64,000 nucleotides of DNA from Cellulomonas denverensis. Its GTDB lineage: Bacteria; Actinomycetota; Actinomycetes; Actinomycetales; Cellulomonadaceae. Position 1 is the stretch's first letter. Each line of letters starts with the position of its first letter. A program made the position numbers and the translations under genes. Of this stretch, positions 54,151-63,269 are shown piece after piece. Below the pieces are notes generated by a model. The model was not told the DNA's origin, did no database searches, and worked only from the letters and a program-made list of their open reading frames with translations. The stretch spans positions 1-64,000 of the forward strand of contig NZ_JAAXOX010000011.1 in the NCBI RefSeq assembly GCF_012396125.1, in the 5' to 3' direction.

Positions 54151-55005
54151 ATGACTGGGAACCCCGCACACCGCCGGATCATCTTCCTCGATGTGGACGG
54201 CACCTTCGCCGACCACGGCGACGTGCCCCCGGGTCACGTGGCCGCGGTCCGGGCCGCCCGCAGCGCCGGGCACCGGGTGCTGCTGTGCACCGGCCGGCCC
54301 AAGTCGATGCTCCCGGAGCGGATCCTGGCGGCGGGCTTCGACGGCATCGTGGCCAGTGCCGGCGGCTACGTCGAGGTCGACGGGACCCTGCTGGCCGACC
54401 GCCGGTTCCCGCCGGAGATCGCCGCCCGCGCGGTGGAGGTGCTGCACCGGCACGACGCCGCCTACGTGCTGGAGGCCCCGGACGCGCTCTACGGCCCGCC
54501 GGACGTCCGCGAGCGGCTGCGCGCGGCGTGGACCGCGCGGATGCAGGCCGACCCGGAGGAGTCCCGGCACGAGGGACCGCTGGACATCCTGGACGGCCTG
54601 ATCGCCGACGCCGACCTGTCCACGGTCTCGTTCGCGAAGATCACCTGCTTCGACTGCGCGGTGCCGGTCACCCAGCTCGCCCGGGAGATGGGGCCGGAGA
54701 TCGCCGCGCTGCCCAGTTCGATCCCGGGCCTGGGCGAGCGGGCCGGGGAGATCTACGTCGCCGCGGTGGACAAATCGATCGGCATCCGGGACGTGATCGC
54801 CCACCTCGGCGTGCCCCGGGAGGACACCATCGCGGTCGGCGACGGACTGAACGACCTGGAGATGCTGGAGTTCGCCGGGATCGGGGTGGCGATCGAGGAC
54901 GGCGACCCGGCGGTGATCGCGGTGGCCGACCGCACCGCCCCGCCGCCGAGCGCCGAGGACCTGGTGACCGCCTTCCGTGACCTGGGACTGATCGACGGGC
55001 TCTGA
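54151..55005 (+). CDS. HAD family (Cof/HAD-IIB) phosphatase
   Basis: A 284-residue cytoplasmic phosphatase of the Cof type, which removes phosphate from small sugars or cofactors. Motif I FLDVDGTF (Asp14, Asp16), motif II LLCTGRPK, motif III Lys in the DKSIGIRDVI region and motif IV AVGDGLNDLEML. A C2-type cap lies between motifs II and III. Its promoter appears separate from the xylan operon. Substrate unknown. Confidence 0.92.
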   Translation: MTGNPAHRRIIFLDVDGTFADHGDVPPGHVAAVRAARSAGHRVLLCTGRPKSMLPERILAAGFDGIVASAGGYVEVDGTLLADRRFPPEIAARAVEVLHRHDAAYVLEAPDALYGPPDVRERLRAAWTARMQADPEESRHEGPLDILDGLIADADLSTVSFAKITCFDCAVPVTQLAREMGPEIAALPSSIPGLGERAGEIYVAAVDKSIGIRDVIAHLGVPREDTIAVGDGLNDLEMLEFAGIGVAIEDGDPAVIAVADRTAPPPSAEDLVTAFRDLGLIDGL

Positions 55006-55124
55006 TCGGCCCGGACCCGCCCGCGGGTGACCGGCCTGCACGGTCGCGGGTCGCGGCGCCCGCATCGGGACACCCCGTCGCCCGCGGCGTCGGTGAACGC
55101 GCTGTGAGCCGCCTCGGCGCTCGT

Positions 55125-55130
55125 TAGCTT
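55125..55130 (+). promoter_or_regulatory. -10 element of a probable leaderless promoter (SdrD-B-like gene)
   Basis: TAGCTT, seven bases before the ATG at 55138, with no ribosome-binding site between. Confidence 0.4.
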
Positions 55131-55137
55131 GCCGCGC

Positions 55138-56850
55138 ATGCGCAACCCGACCCGACTCCTCGCGCTGCCCACCGCCGCGGCCCTGTCCGCCGCACTGGTG
55201 ATCAGCGCAGCCCCACCCGCCTCCGCCGCCGCCGCGATCTACACGGTCAGCGGCACGGTCTACATCGATGCCGACGCCGACGGCACCTACTCGGTGGGCG
55301 ACCTCCCGCTGTCCGGCGCCAGCGTGGAGCTGTTCACCTCCGCCGAGGGCGCCGCGACCGGCGCCGACCCGGTGCGGACGCTGACCACCGGCCGGCTCGG
55401 CACCTATGCCGCGAGCCAGCTGACCGCCGGGACCTACTACACCGCGGTCCGCGCGGACGGGTACCGCTTCCCGCAGGAGCCGGCCGCCGTCAAGGTCAGC
55501 CTGACCAAGCCGCTCGGCATCGCGGACGTGCCCGCCACCCCGCAGACCACGCTGTCCGCCTCGGTGTTCGACGACGCGAACGGCAACGGCACCTGGGACG
55601 CCCAGGAGACCGCGGTCGACGGCAAGACCCTGATCTTCATCGACGTGCTCCGCACCCAGCAGGCGATCGCCGACGGGTCGCTGGGCAGCATCGACATCGG
55701 CTCGGCGATCCTCGGGGCGATCGGCGGCACCGTCGACCTGGGCGGTGCGATCCAGTTCCGCACCACCTCCGGCGGGCAGCCGATCACCTACCAGGACGTG
55801 CCCTCCGGCGCCTACGTGATCATGCGCTCGCCGTTCAACCTCACCCTGACCGACCTGCTCGGCGACATCTCCCGGATCACCGCCTTCATCGACCTGCTGT
55901 CCTCCGGCGACGCCACGGCGCTGCTGGCGATGGACCCCGCACTGCTGAGCACCGGCGACATCAGCACCACCCCGCGCAACGAGTACCTCCAGCAGCTCGC
56001 CTCCGCGTTGTCGTCGGCGGTGCGGGTGGTCGACGAGGCCGACACCGAGAAGCTGCTCGGCACCGAGCTGTCCGACCAGGTCAGCAAGGTCACCGGCACG
56101 GTCGCCCAGGTCGCCAACCTGATCGCCGCGCTGCCGGCCACGCACTTCGTCGCCGTGGACCGCTGGGGCGGCGGCTGGCAGCTGACCAACCTGCGGGTCA
56201 AGCGCACCACCAGCTACGAGTTCGGCGTCCGCAAGCCGGTCACCATCACCGGGTCGGTGTTCAACGACTCCAACGCCAATGGCACCAAGGACACCCTCGA
56301 CCTGGCCGAGTCCGTCACCCTGACCGCCTACGCCGCGGACGGCACGGTGCTGAGCAGCACCACCACCCCGTCGCTGGCCGGCTCGTACACCCTGCGGAAC
56401 CTGCCCTACGACACCGACATCTACCTGGCGCTGAGCGGCACCACCAAGTCGCCCTCGGTGCGCTGGGACGGTGAGGTGCCGCCCGCGCTCGCCGGCCTGA
56501 CCCTGATCGGCAGGTACCACCTGGCCGACGACGGCGACGTGAGCGCGATCAGCCAGAACATCGGCCTGGCGACGCTCACCGCCCCCACCGCCACCGTCGG
56601 CACCGTGGACGCCACCGGGTCGGCGACCCTGACCCTGTCCAACAAGAGTTCGGCGGTTCTCGCGGTGGAGTACGCGGTGAACGATGCGGCACCGATCGCG
56701 AGCACGGTCCCGGCCAAGACGCTGCTGACCAGCGCGGGCACCCGGACCGTGACGCTCACCGGCCTGGTGCCGGGGGCCAACGTGGTCACCATCGATTGGT
56801 CGGCCGGGGTCTACCGCGGCGACCGGCTCGTGGTCGAGATCACGCGCTGA
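55138..56850 (+). CDS. Secreted protein with SdrD-B-like repeats
   Basis: A 570-residue secreted protein with a signal peptide ending ASAAAA (about residue 30). Three segments have the calcium-loop style of SdrD_B/Cna_B folds: GTVYIDADADGTYSVGDLPL, SVFDDANGNGTWDAQETAVD and SVFNDSNANGTKDTLDLAE. Between the second and third lies a roughly 200-residue helical insertion (ITAFIDLLSSGDATALLAMD) unlike the rest. The C-terminus is a beta domain without LPXTG or membrane anchor, so the protein is released or held non-covalently. Role unknown, perhaps surface structure or adhesion. Confidence 0.8.
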   Translation: MRNPTRLLALPTAAALSAALVISAAPPASAAAAIYTVSGTVYIDADADGTYSVGDLPLSGASVELFTSAEGAATGADPVRTLTTGRLGTYAASQLTAGTYYTAVRADGYRFPQEPAAVKVSLTKPLGIADVPATPQTTLSASVFDDANGNGTWDAQETAVDGKTLIFIDVLRTQQAIADGSLGSIDIGSAILGAIGGTVDLGGAIQFRTTSGGQPITYQDVPSGAYVIMRSPFNLTLTDLLGDISRITAFIDLLSSGDATALLAMDPALLSTGDISTTPRNEYLQQLASALSSAVRVVDEADTEKLLGTELSDQVSKVTGTVAQVANLIAALPATHFVAVDRWGGGWQLTNLRVKRTTSYEFGVRKPVTITGSVFNDSNANGTKDTLDLAESVTLTAYAADGTVLSSTTTPSLAGSYTLRNLPYDTDIYLALSGTTKSPSVRWDGEVPPALAGLTLIGRYHLADDGDVSAISQNIGLATLTAPTATVGTVDATGSATLTLSNKSSAVLAVEYAVNDAAPIASTVPAKTLLTSAGTRTVTLTGLVPGANVVTIDWSAGVYRGDRLVVEITR

Positions 56851-56865
56851 TCGAGGGTCTCACCG

Positions 56866-56906
56866 CGGGGCGGTGGGTGGCCGGGTCCCGGTCACCTGCC
56901 GCCCCG
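56866..56906. terminator. Bidirectional terminator between convergent genes
   Basis: Outer stem CGGGGCGG (56866-56873) with CCGCCCCG (56899-56906), continued inward by a further run of Watson-Crick and G-U pairs almost to the loop. It lies between the SdrD-B-like gene and the minus-strand 65-codon gene. Confidence 0.6.
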
Positions 56907-56982
56907 TCGTCGTCCTGTCGCCGTCCCGGGCCGGGAGGGCGCCGTGGGCGCCGGGGGCGGGTGCGGGCCAGGGAGAGGGCAG

Positions 56983-57180
56983 TCAGCCGCGGGGCACCAG
57001 GTACGACCGGCCGTCCGCGCCGACCACCCGGACGAACCCGTCCTGCAACGCCTGGTCGCGCTCACGGTCCTCGGCCGGGATGTCCCGGTCCGGCGCGAGC
57101 GGGTCGCCGATCTGCGCCGGGCCGAACACGCTCAGCAGCGCCCGGGTGGTGCCGTCCTCGGCCTGGCCGATCACGCCCAT
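56983..57180 (-). CDS. Small conserved-looking protein of unknown function (65 aa)
   Basis: A 65-residue acidic cytoplasmic protein (MGVIGQAEDGTTRALLSVFG start; VRVVGADGRSYLVPRG end). GGAGGCAGGAC lies at good spacing before the ATG, and composition is gene-like rather than repeat-like. It starts 32 bases after the CtpE-like ATPase stop on the same strand, so it may be the last gene of that operon. I do not recognise the family. Confidence 0.65.
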   Translation of the reverse strand: MGVIGQAEDGTTRALLSVFGPAQIGDPLAPDRDIPAEDRERDQALQDGFVRVVGADGRSYLVPRG

Positions 57181-57212
57181 GTCCTGCCTCCCTCGCCGTC
57201 GTCCGGACGAGT

Positions 57213-59570
57213 CTAGGCCGCGGACGCCACCCGGCGGTCCGTGCGAGCCACCCGTCGCGCGACGAACCGCCGGACCGCCCACCGGGCCACCCGGCGCAGC
57301 ACCAGCCCGACCGCCGCCGCGCCGGCCGCGATCAGCAGCACCCGTCCGTCGCCGGGCTCCAGCAGGAACAGCCGCCGGCCGAGCGGGATCGCCACCACCG
57401 CCGTCATCGCCCCGATCATGGCGGCCAGCAGCGCGACCTTCCACGGCCGCAGCGGCCGCGCCACGTCGATCAGGATGTCGAAGGCCACCACCACCAGCGC
57501 CAGGAACGCCGCGGTGGAGGTCAGCACGGTGTCCGCCGATCCGGTGCCGATCACCGACCGCGCCACCGCGTACGCCCCGTAGGCGGCCACCGCCACCGCC
57601 AGGCCGCCCGGCAGCGCGGCGGTCAGCACCCGGCCGACGAACCCGTCCCGGGCCGGCTCCTTGTTCGGTGCCAGCGCGAGCACCGCCGCCGGGATGCCGA
57701 TGGTGAACCAGGCGATCAGCGTGATGTGCCGGGGCAGCAGCGGGAACGGCAGCGCGGTCAGCGCGACCACCAGGGCCAGCAGCACCGAGTACACCGTCTT
57801 GGACAGGAAGAGCGTGGCCACCCGCTCGATGTTCGCCACCACCCGGCGCCCCTCGGCGACCACGTACGGCAGGGTGGCGAAGGACGAGTCCAGCAGCACC
57901 AGCCGGGCGACCGCCCGGGCCGCCGGGCTGCCGCTGCCCATCGCGACCCCGACGTCGGCCTCCTTCATCGCGAGCACGTCGTTCACCCCGTCGCCGGTCA
58001 TCGCCACGGTCCGGCCGCGGGAGCTCAGCGCCCGGACGAGCTCGCGCTTCTGGTCCGGGCGGACCCGGCCGAAGACGCTGGACGCCTCGGCGACCCGGCC
58101 CAGCTCCTCCGGGTCGGTGGGCAGCTCCCGGCCGTCCACCGTGGCGTCGGCGTGTGGCAGCCCGACCTGGCCGGCCACCGCGCCCACCGCCACCGGTGCG
58201 TCGCCGGAGATCACCTTGAGCGTGACGCCCTGGTCCTCGAAGAACCGCAGCGTGTCCGCCGCCTCGGGCCGCACCCGCTGGTCCAGCACCACCAGGGCGA
58301 CCGGTGCGATCCCGCCGGGCAGGGCGTGACCGTCCAGCGGCGCGGCGGTGCGGGCCAGCGCGAGCACCCGGCGGCCCTGCCCGGACTCCGCGCTCGCCCG
58401 GGCCAGCACCGGGTCACCGGGCAGCAGCACATCCGGTGCGCCGACCAGCCAGGTGGTGCCGGCGGTGCGGGCGGCGGCCCAGCGGCGGGCGGAGGAGAAC
58501 GGCACCCGGGCCTCGGCCTCGGCGGCGACCGCTCCGGCGGTGCCCTCCAGGATCGCCTGCATGCTGGCGTTGGGCCGGCTCTCGCCCGCACCGATCGTCG
58601 CCAGGGCGGTGCGGGCCAGGTCGTCGTCGCCGTCCAGCAGCACCAGCTCGCGGACCCGCATCCCGTCCTCGGTCAGCGTCCCGGTCTTGTCGAAGCAGAC
58701 CACGTCCACCCGGGCCAGCGCCTCCATCGCGGGCAGGTCCTGCACCAGGCACTGCCGCCGGCCGAGCCGGATCACGCCGACCGCCATCGCGACGCTGGTC
58801 ATCAGCACCAGGCCCTCCGGCACCATCGGCACCAGGGCGGCCACCATCCCGCGCAGGGCGTCGCTCAGCGGCAGGTCGGTCTGGGTGAGCTGGTTCCAGA
58901 TCATCAGCGCGCCGACCGGGATCAGCACCCAGGTCAGGTAGCGCAGGATGGTGTCGATCCCGGCCCGCAGCCCGGAGGACGGCGCCGAGTACGCGGACGC
59001 CTCCCGGGCCAGCTTCGCCGCATAGGCCTGCTCGCCGACCCGGGTGGCCCGCAGCCGGCCGCTGCCCGCGACCACCACGCTGCCGGACAGCAGCGGCGCC
59101 CCGACCGCCGGCGCCAGCGCCTCGGACTCGCCGGTCAGCAGCGACTCGTCCACCTCCAGCCCGGTGGTGGCGAGCAGGTCGCCGTCCACCGGCACCTGGT
59201 CGCCCGCCGAGACCTCGACCACGTCGTCCAGCACGATCTCGGCCGGGTCGAGCGCCAGCGGCCCGTCCGCCCGGATCACGGTCACCGTGCTGGCGTTCAG
59301 GATCGCCAGCCGGTCCAGGGTCCGCTTGGCCCGGATCTCCTGCACCATGCCGACCGCGCTGTTCACCACGATCAGCAGGCCGAACAGCCCGTCGAACCAG
59401 GCGCCGGTGGACGCCACCACGCAGAACAGCACGAAGTAGATCGCGTTGACCCGGGTGAAGACGTTCGCGACCACGATGTCCCGGGCGCTGCGGCTGGTCA
59501 CCCGTTCGACCTGGTTCACCTGGCCACGTGAGACCCGGTCGGCGACTTCGCTGCTGGTCAGTGGCTGCAC
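57213..59570 (-). CDS. ctpE: Cation-transporting P-type ATPase, CtpE-like
   Basis: A 785-residue membrane pump. Phosphorylation site DKTGTLTEDG (Asp about 294), TGES in VDESLLTGESEAL, the TGDGVNDVLAMKEADVGVAM hinge motif, VPMVPEGLVLM in transmembrane segment 4, and a C-terminal helix bundle. Length and the PEGL motif fit the mycobacterial CtpE type, reported to take up calcium; ion specificity here is inferred. The GTG at 59570 (VQPLTSSEVADRV start) lies six bases after TACCCT (59577-59582), suggesting a leaderless transcript, although co-transcription with the lipoprotein gene 23 bases upstream is also possible. Confidence 0.88.
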   Translation of the reverse strand: MQPLTSSEVADRVSRGQVNQVERVTSRSARDIVVANVFTRVNAIYFVLFCVVASTGAWFDGLFGLLIVVNSAVGMVQEIRAKRTLDRLAILNASTVTVIRADGPLALDPAEIVLDDVVEVSAGDQVPVDGDLLATTGLEVDESLLTGESEALAPAVGAPLLSGSVVVAGSGRLRATRVGEQAYAAKLAREASAYSAPSSGLRAGIDTILRYLTWVLIPVGALMIWNQLTQTDLPLSDALRGMVAALVPMVPEGLVLMTSVAMAVGVIRLGRRQCLVQDLPAMEALARVDVVCFDKTGTLTEDGMRVRELVLLDGDDDLARTALATIGAGESRPNASMQAILEGTAGAVAAEAEARVPFSSARRWAAARTAGTTWLVGAPDVLLPGDPVLARASAESGQGRRVLALARTAAPLDGHALPGGIAPVALVVLDQRVRPEAADTLRFFEDQGVTLKVISGDAPVAVGAVAGQVGLPHADATVDGRELPTDPEELGRVAEASSVFGRVRPDQKRELVRALSSRGRTVAMTGDGVNDVLAMKEADVGVAMGSGSPAARAVARLVLLDSSFATLPYVVAEGRRVVANIERVATLFLSKTVYSVLLALVVALTALPFPLLPRHITLIAWFTIGIPAAVLALAPNKEPARDGFVGRVLTAALPGGLAVAVAAYGAYAVARSVIGTGSADTVLTSTAAFLALVVVAFDILIDVARPLRPWKVALLAAMIGAMTAVVAIPLGRRLFLLEPGDGRVLLIAAGAAAVGLVLRRVARWAVRRFVARRVARTDRRVASAA

Positions 59571-59576
59571 GCGACC

Positions 59577-59582
59577 AGGGTA
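59577..59582 (-). promoter_or_regulatory. -10 element of a probable leaderless promoter (CtpE-like gene)
   Basis: TACCCT on the minus strand, six bases before the GTG at 59570. Confidence 0.35.
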
Positions 59583-59593
59583 GACAACGCCGA

Positions 59594-60199
59594 TCAGCCC
59601 GCGGCGGCGCCCCGCTCGGTCAGGGTGAACACGCTCGCCGGGCTGGCCGGGTCGGGTTCGACCGCCACGCCGCCCTCCGGGTCGGAGACCAGGTAGCCGT
59701 TGGCGTTGGAGATGTTCACCTGCTCGGGCCGGTCGAGTGCGGTGACCTCGAACTGCTGCGCGGGGTCGGTGTCGTCGCAGGTGGCGACACTCACCACGTC
59801 GTCGCCGGGCAGGGCCAGGCACTGTTCCCGGTCGTCGGTGGTGGCGCTGGACCGCACCTGCACCATCCCGGTGGAGCCCGCAGGTTCGATCACCCAGGTG
59901 CTGGGCAGCTCGGAGCCGGCCGGGTCGTCGATGGTGGTGACCGCACCCTCCACGGTGGTCACCAGCCAGGTGCCCTCGTAGGTCCCGATGTCCACCAGGG
60001 TGCTGCCGTCGAGCAGGGCGTTCCCACCGCCGGCCGGGGTGTCCGGGGCGTCCGGGGTATCGGGAGTGTCCGGGGTGTCCTGCTGCGCCGGGGTGCTGCC
60101 GGCGGCGGTCGGCTCGGGGTCCGCCGTGCAGGCCGGCACCGCGACGGCGATCACCCCCGCGGCGAACAGGGTGACGGTGCGGCGGGCGGTCGTGGTCAT
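59594..60199 (-). CDS. Lipoprotein with ricin-like/RICIN-type C-terminal part
   Basis: A 201-residue lipoprotein: twin-arginine-containing signal peptide with lipobox AVPAC (Cys24), then a TPDTPDTPDAPDTP low-complexity linker. The remaining 140 residues show patterns of a small beta-trefoil-like ligand-binding domain (WVIEPAGSTGMVQVRSSATT, CLALPGDDVVSVATC, PAQQFEVTALDRP), including paired cysteines. The domain call is tentative. GGAGGGAT precedes the ATG. The gene is 23 bases upstream of the P-type ATPase gene and may work with it at the cell surface. Confidence 0.75.
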   Translation of the reverse strand: MTTTARRTVTLFAAGVIAVAVPACTADPEPTAAGSTPAQQDTPDTPDTPDAPDTPAGGGNALLDGSTLVDIGTYEGTWLVTTVEGAVTTIDDPAGSELPSTWVIEPAGSTGMVQVRSSATTDDREQCLALPGDDVVSVATCDDTDPAQQFEVTALDRPEQVNISNANGYLVSDPEGGVAVEPDPASPASVFTLTERGAAAG

Positions 60200-60272
60200 G
60201 GCGGGGATCCCTCCATCGGCTGACGGCTCCCCTCGAACGTATCGAGGACCCGCATGCCCGCAACCGGCGCCG

Positions 60273-61337
60273 TCAGTGCGGGGCGACCAGCACCTTGCCG
60301 GAGGAGTCCTCCGCGGCAGCGGCGAAGGCGGCGGCCACGCCGTCCAGCGGGTACACCGCCGACACCAGTTCCTCGACCGGGATCAGCCCCTCACCGGCGA
60401 TCCGCAGCGCAGTAACCACATCGACCTCGGTGTAGGCCGCACAACCCTGGATCCGCAGCTCCCAGTCCTGGATCTCCGGCATCGGCAGGCTCGCCGCCCG
60501 GGCGGGCACACCGACCACCAGCAGCGACCCGGCGCGGCGCAGCAGCCCGATCGCCTGCCGCAGCGACCGCTCGGAGGCGACGCAGTCGAACACCGCGTCG
60601 GCCGATCCGCCCAGCGCGTCGCGCACCCGCTCGTCGGCGTCACCGGCGGTGGCGGGCACGGCCGCATCGGCGCCGATCCGGGTCGCACGGGCCAGCTTGC
60701 CCGGGTCGTTGTCCGTCATCACCACCGTGGCAGCCCCGGCCCGCCGCGCGGCCACCGCGGTCAGCACGCCGATCGTCCCGGCGCCGAGCACCACCACCCG
60801 GGCACCGGTCAGGTCGCCCGCGATCCGCACCGCGTGCACCGGGGTGGCCAGGCACTCCACCAGCGCCGCGGTCCGGTCGTCGACCGCGTCCGGCACCGGG
60901 AACAGGTTCTCCCGGGGTGCGACGAAGCGGTCCGCCATCGCCCCGGCCCAGTGCCGGGACGGGTCGCAGCCGATCCAGCTCAGGCGCTCGCAGGCGTTCG
61001 TCCGCCCGGCGGCGCAGTTCACACAGGACCCGCAGGCGACATTCGGCTTCAGCAGCACCCGGGTGCCCACTGCCGGACCGTCCACCCCCGGACCCAGCGC
61101 GGTCACCACGCCGACCGCCTCGTGCCCGGGGACGTAGGGGCCGGTCAGGAACGGGTGTGCCCCGGCCAGGGCGTGGGTGTCGGAGCCGCAGATGCCGACC
61201 AGCGTGCCGGCGACCTGGACCTGGCCGGCGGCCGGCTCCGGCACCGGCTGGTTCTCCAGGCGCACGGCGCCCCGCGGTTCGGCCAGGGCGCGGCGCATGG
61301 TGACGGCGGGGGAGGGGATGGTCGTCATGCCCGTCAT
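60273..61337 (-). CDS. Zinc-binding alcohol/polyol dehydrogenase (MDR family)
   Basis: A 354-residue NAD(P)-dependent dehydrogenase. Catalytic zinc ligands are in GICGSDTHAL (Cys) and GHEAVGVV (His-Glu); the structural zinc site is CGSCVNCAAGRTNAC. The Rossmann motif is VLGAGTIGVLTAVA. Likely substrates are sugar alcohols or threonine-type alcohols (inference). Start is uncertain: ATG 61337, 61328 and 61298 are in frame and none has a strong ribosome-binding site. It is divergent from an AraC-family gene, whose product probably controls it. Confidence 0.9.
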   Translation of the reverse strand: MTGMTTIPSPAVTMRRALAEPRGAVRLENQPVPEPAAGQVQVAGTLVGICGSDTHALAGAHPFLTGPYVPGHEAVGVVTALGPGVDGPAVGTRVLLKPNVACGSCVNCAAGRTNACERLSWIGCDPSRHWAGAMADRFVAPRENLFPVPDAVDDRTAALVECLATPVHAVRIAGDLTGARVVVLGAGTIGVLTAVAARRAGAATVVMTDNDPGKLARATRIGADAAVPATAGDADERVRDALGGSADAVFDCVASERSLRQAIGLLRRAGSLLVVGVPARAASLPMPEIQDWELRIQGCAAYTEVDVVTALRIAGEGLIPVEELVSAVYPLDGVAAAFAAAAEDSSGKVLVAPH

Positions 61338-61447
61338 CGTCGGTGCCGCCCGCCGTCCGATCTAGCGGCCTCACGCACCGTCGACTGATACGAAATTGCT
61401 CCGTCGGCCCGCTCGACTGCCCCAGGCGTACGGCATCATGCGGGATT

Positions 61448-62362
61448 GTGCAGCCCTCCGCGCCGCTCCGACCCGGCCACCGCCCACCGGCCCGCGAACT
61501 CGTCGTGCCCGACGTGGACAGCACGATCCGGTGGCACACCCACTCCTACCCGCACCCGCTGGCCCGCTGGCACACCCACCCCGAGGCCGAGATCCACCTG
61601 ATCCGCTCCGGCACCGGACTGGCGTTCGTCGGCGACCACGTCGGACGGTTCGCGCCCGGGCACCTGGTGCTGGTCGGCGCCCACCTGCCGCACAACTGGA
61701 TCAGCGACCTCGGCCCCGGGGAGGTGATCGAGGACCGGGACGTGGTGCTCCAGGTGCACCCCGACCGGATGCGCGCCCTGGCCCGGGTCGCCCCGGAGAT
61801 GTCGGCGGCGGTCCGGCTGCTGGACGACGCGGCGCGCGGCATCGAATACGGCGGCCCCACCGCGATGGCCGCGGCGCAGGCACTGGAGACGGTCGGCCAC
61901 AGCACGGGAATCACCCGGCTGCGCGCGTTCCTCGACCTGCTCGACCACCTGATCCACGCTCCCGGGGCGGACCGCCGGGTCCTGTCCGGGCGCCCGGGTT
62001 CGGCTGGCGACGCGGCGGCACAGGACCGGATCGACCTGGTGCTCGACCACCTCACCGAGCACCTGACCGGGCAGCTCCGGTTGCCGGAGGTCGCCGCGCT
62101 GGTCGGCATGACCCCGCCGGCCTTCTCCCGGTTCTTCCGGCGCGCGGCCGGGCGCGGCTTCGCCGAGACGATCCGCCGGCTGCGGGTGATCCGGGCCTGC
62201 GCCCTGCTGGCCGAGACCACGATGCCGGTGGCGGAGGTCTGCTTCGCGGCCGGCTTCGGCAACCTGTCCAACTTCAACCGCCAGTTCCGGGCCGAGACCG
62301 GCACCACGCCGCGGGAGTACCGGCGGACCGCGCGGGCCGGGAACGGAGTCGCGCCGTCCTGA
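61448..62362 (+). CDS. AraC family transcriptional regulator
   Basis: A 304-residue regulator. The N-terminal cupin-like sensor has RWHTHSYPHPLARWHTHPEA and ends near GHLVLVGAHLPHNW; the C-terminal AraC HTH pair spans about residues 205-300 (LPEVAALVGMTPPAFSRFFR and VAEVCFAAGFGNLSNFNRQF). This layout is typical of sugar-responsive AraC proteins. The GTG at 61448 is preferred since upstream codons encode implausible sequence; CATCAT eight bases before it could be a leaderless -10. Probably controls the divergent dehydrogenase gene. Confidence 0.88.
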   Translation: MQPSAPLRPGHRPPARELVVPDVDSTIRWHTHSYPHPLARWHTHPEAEIHLIRSGTGLAFVGDHVGRFAPGHLVLVGAHLPHNWISDLGPGEVIEDRDVVLQVHPDRMRALARVAPEMSAAVRLLDDAARGIEYGGPTAMAAAQALETVGHSTGITRLRAFLDLLDHLIHAPGADRRVLSGRPGSAGDAAAQDRIDLVLDHLTEHLTGQLRLPEVAALVGMTPPAFSRFFRRAAGRGFAETIRRLRVIRACALLAETTMPVAEVCFAAGFGNLSNFNRQFRAETGTTPREYRRTARAGNGVAPS

Positions 62363-62372
62363 CCGTCGCGGA

Positions 62373-63044
62373 TCAGCCGTCTGCCGCCACGATCTGCCGC
62401 GCCACCTCGACCAGATCGGGTGCCACGATGTCCGGCTGCACCCCGAGCGGCAGCGGCGCGTTCCCGGGCCGGGCGACCAGCGCCGCCGACCAGCCGCAGG
62501 CCAGTGCACCGATCACGTCCCAGGTGTGGCACGCCACCAGGCGGAGCTCCCGCGGCCGGGCGCCCAGGTGCCGGGCGGCATGGGCGTACACCTCCGGCGC
62601 CGGCTTGGCCCGCCGCACCGCGTCCACCGACACCACGTCGGTGAAGAAGTCCAGGATCCCGGCGGTGGCCAGGCCCGCCCGCGCCGCCGGTGCCGCCGAG
62701 TTGGTCAGCGCCACCACCCGCAGCCCGGCATCGCGCAGCAGGCTGAGCGCCGGGACCACATCCTCGTGCGCGGGCAGCCTGGACAGCGCGCTCCGGAACT
62801 CGTCCACCGCCTGTTCGGACAGCGTGACGCCATGGGTCTGCGCGACCATCCGCAGCGTGGCCACCGCCAGCGTCGCGAAGTCGGTGTAGCCACCGGTGAG
62901 CGTCAGGGTGCCGGAGTACAGGATCTGCTCGGCGAACCACTGCCGCAGCACCCCGGGGTCGTGCAGGTGCCGGGCAAAGAACGGCCGCAGCGCGTCCAGG
63001 TCCAACAGGGTCTCGTTCACGTCCAGGACCACCGTGCCGCTCAT
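62373..63044 (-). CDS. Haloacid dehalogenase type II
   Basis: A 223-residue HAD-superfamily hydrolase. Motif I VVLDVNETLLDLD (nucleophile Asp8), motif II VVALTNSAAPAARA, motif III Lys in VRRAKPAPEVYAHAA and motif IV LVACHTWDVIGALACGW. The VNET/CHTWDVIGA pattern is that of type II haloacid dehalogenases, which remove halide from 2-haloacids, but physiological roles vary. TGGAGG precedes the ATG at 63044. It is convergent with the AraC gene, only 10 bases apart. Confidence 0.92.
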   Translation of the reverse strand: MSGTVVLDVNETLLDLDALRPFFARHLHDPGVLRQWFAEQILYSGTLTLTGGYTDFATLAVATLRMVAQTHGVTLSEQAVDEFRSALSRLPAHEDVVPALSLLRDAGLRVVALTNSAAPAARAGLATAGILDFFTDVVSVDAVRRAKPAPEVYAHAARHLGARPRELRLVACHTWDVIGALACGWSAALVARPGNAPLPLGVQPDIVAPDLVEVARQIVAADG

Positions 63045-63134
63045 GGCGACAGCCTCCACCCGCGCGGCGGACGCACACCACCACTCAGACACGACGAGGG
63101 CCCGGCCCCCACCGGGGAACCGGGCCTTCGGATG

Positions 63135-63207
63135 TGCCCTCGATAGGATTCGAACCTACGACCTTCTGCTCCGGAGGCAGACGCTCTATCCACTGAGCTA
63201 CGAGGGC
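63135..63207 (-). tRNA. tRNA-Arg (anticodon CCG)
   Basis: A complete 73-base cloverleaf on the minus strand: acceptor GCCCTCG/CGAGGGC, D arm GCTC/GAGC, anticodon stem TCTGC/GCAGA with loop CTCCGGA (anticodon CCG, reading CGG), T arm GTAGG/CCTAT with TTCGAAT loop, discriminator A. The 3' CCA is not encoded. Confidence 0.97.
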
Positions 63208-63269
63208 ATCTCGTCCCGACCGCGATCGGAACGAGGCATGACACTACCAGCCCCTCGGGGGTGGCTGCG

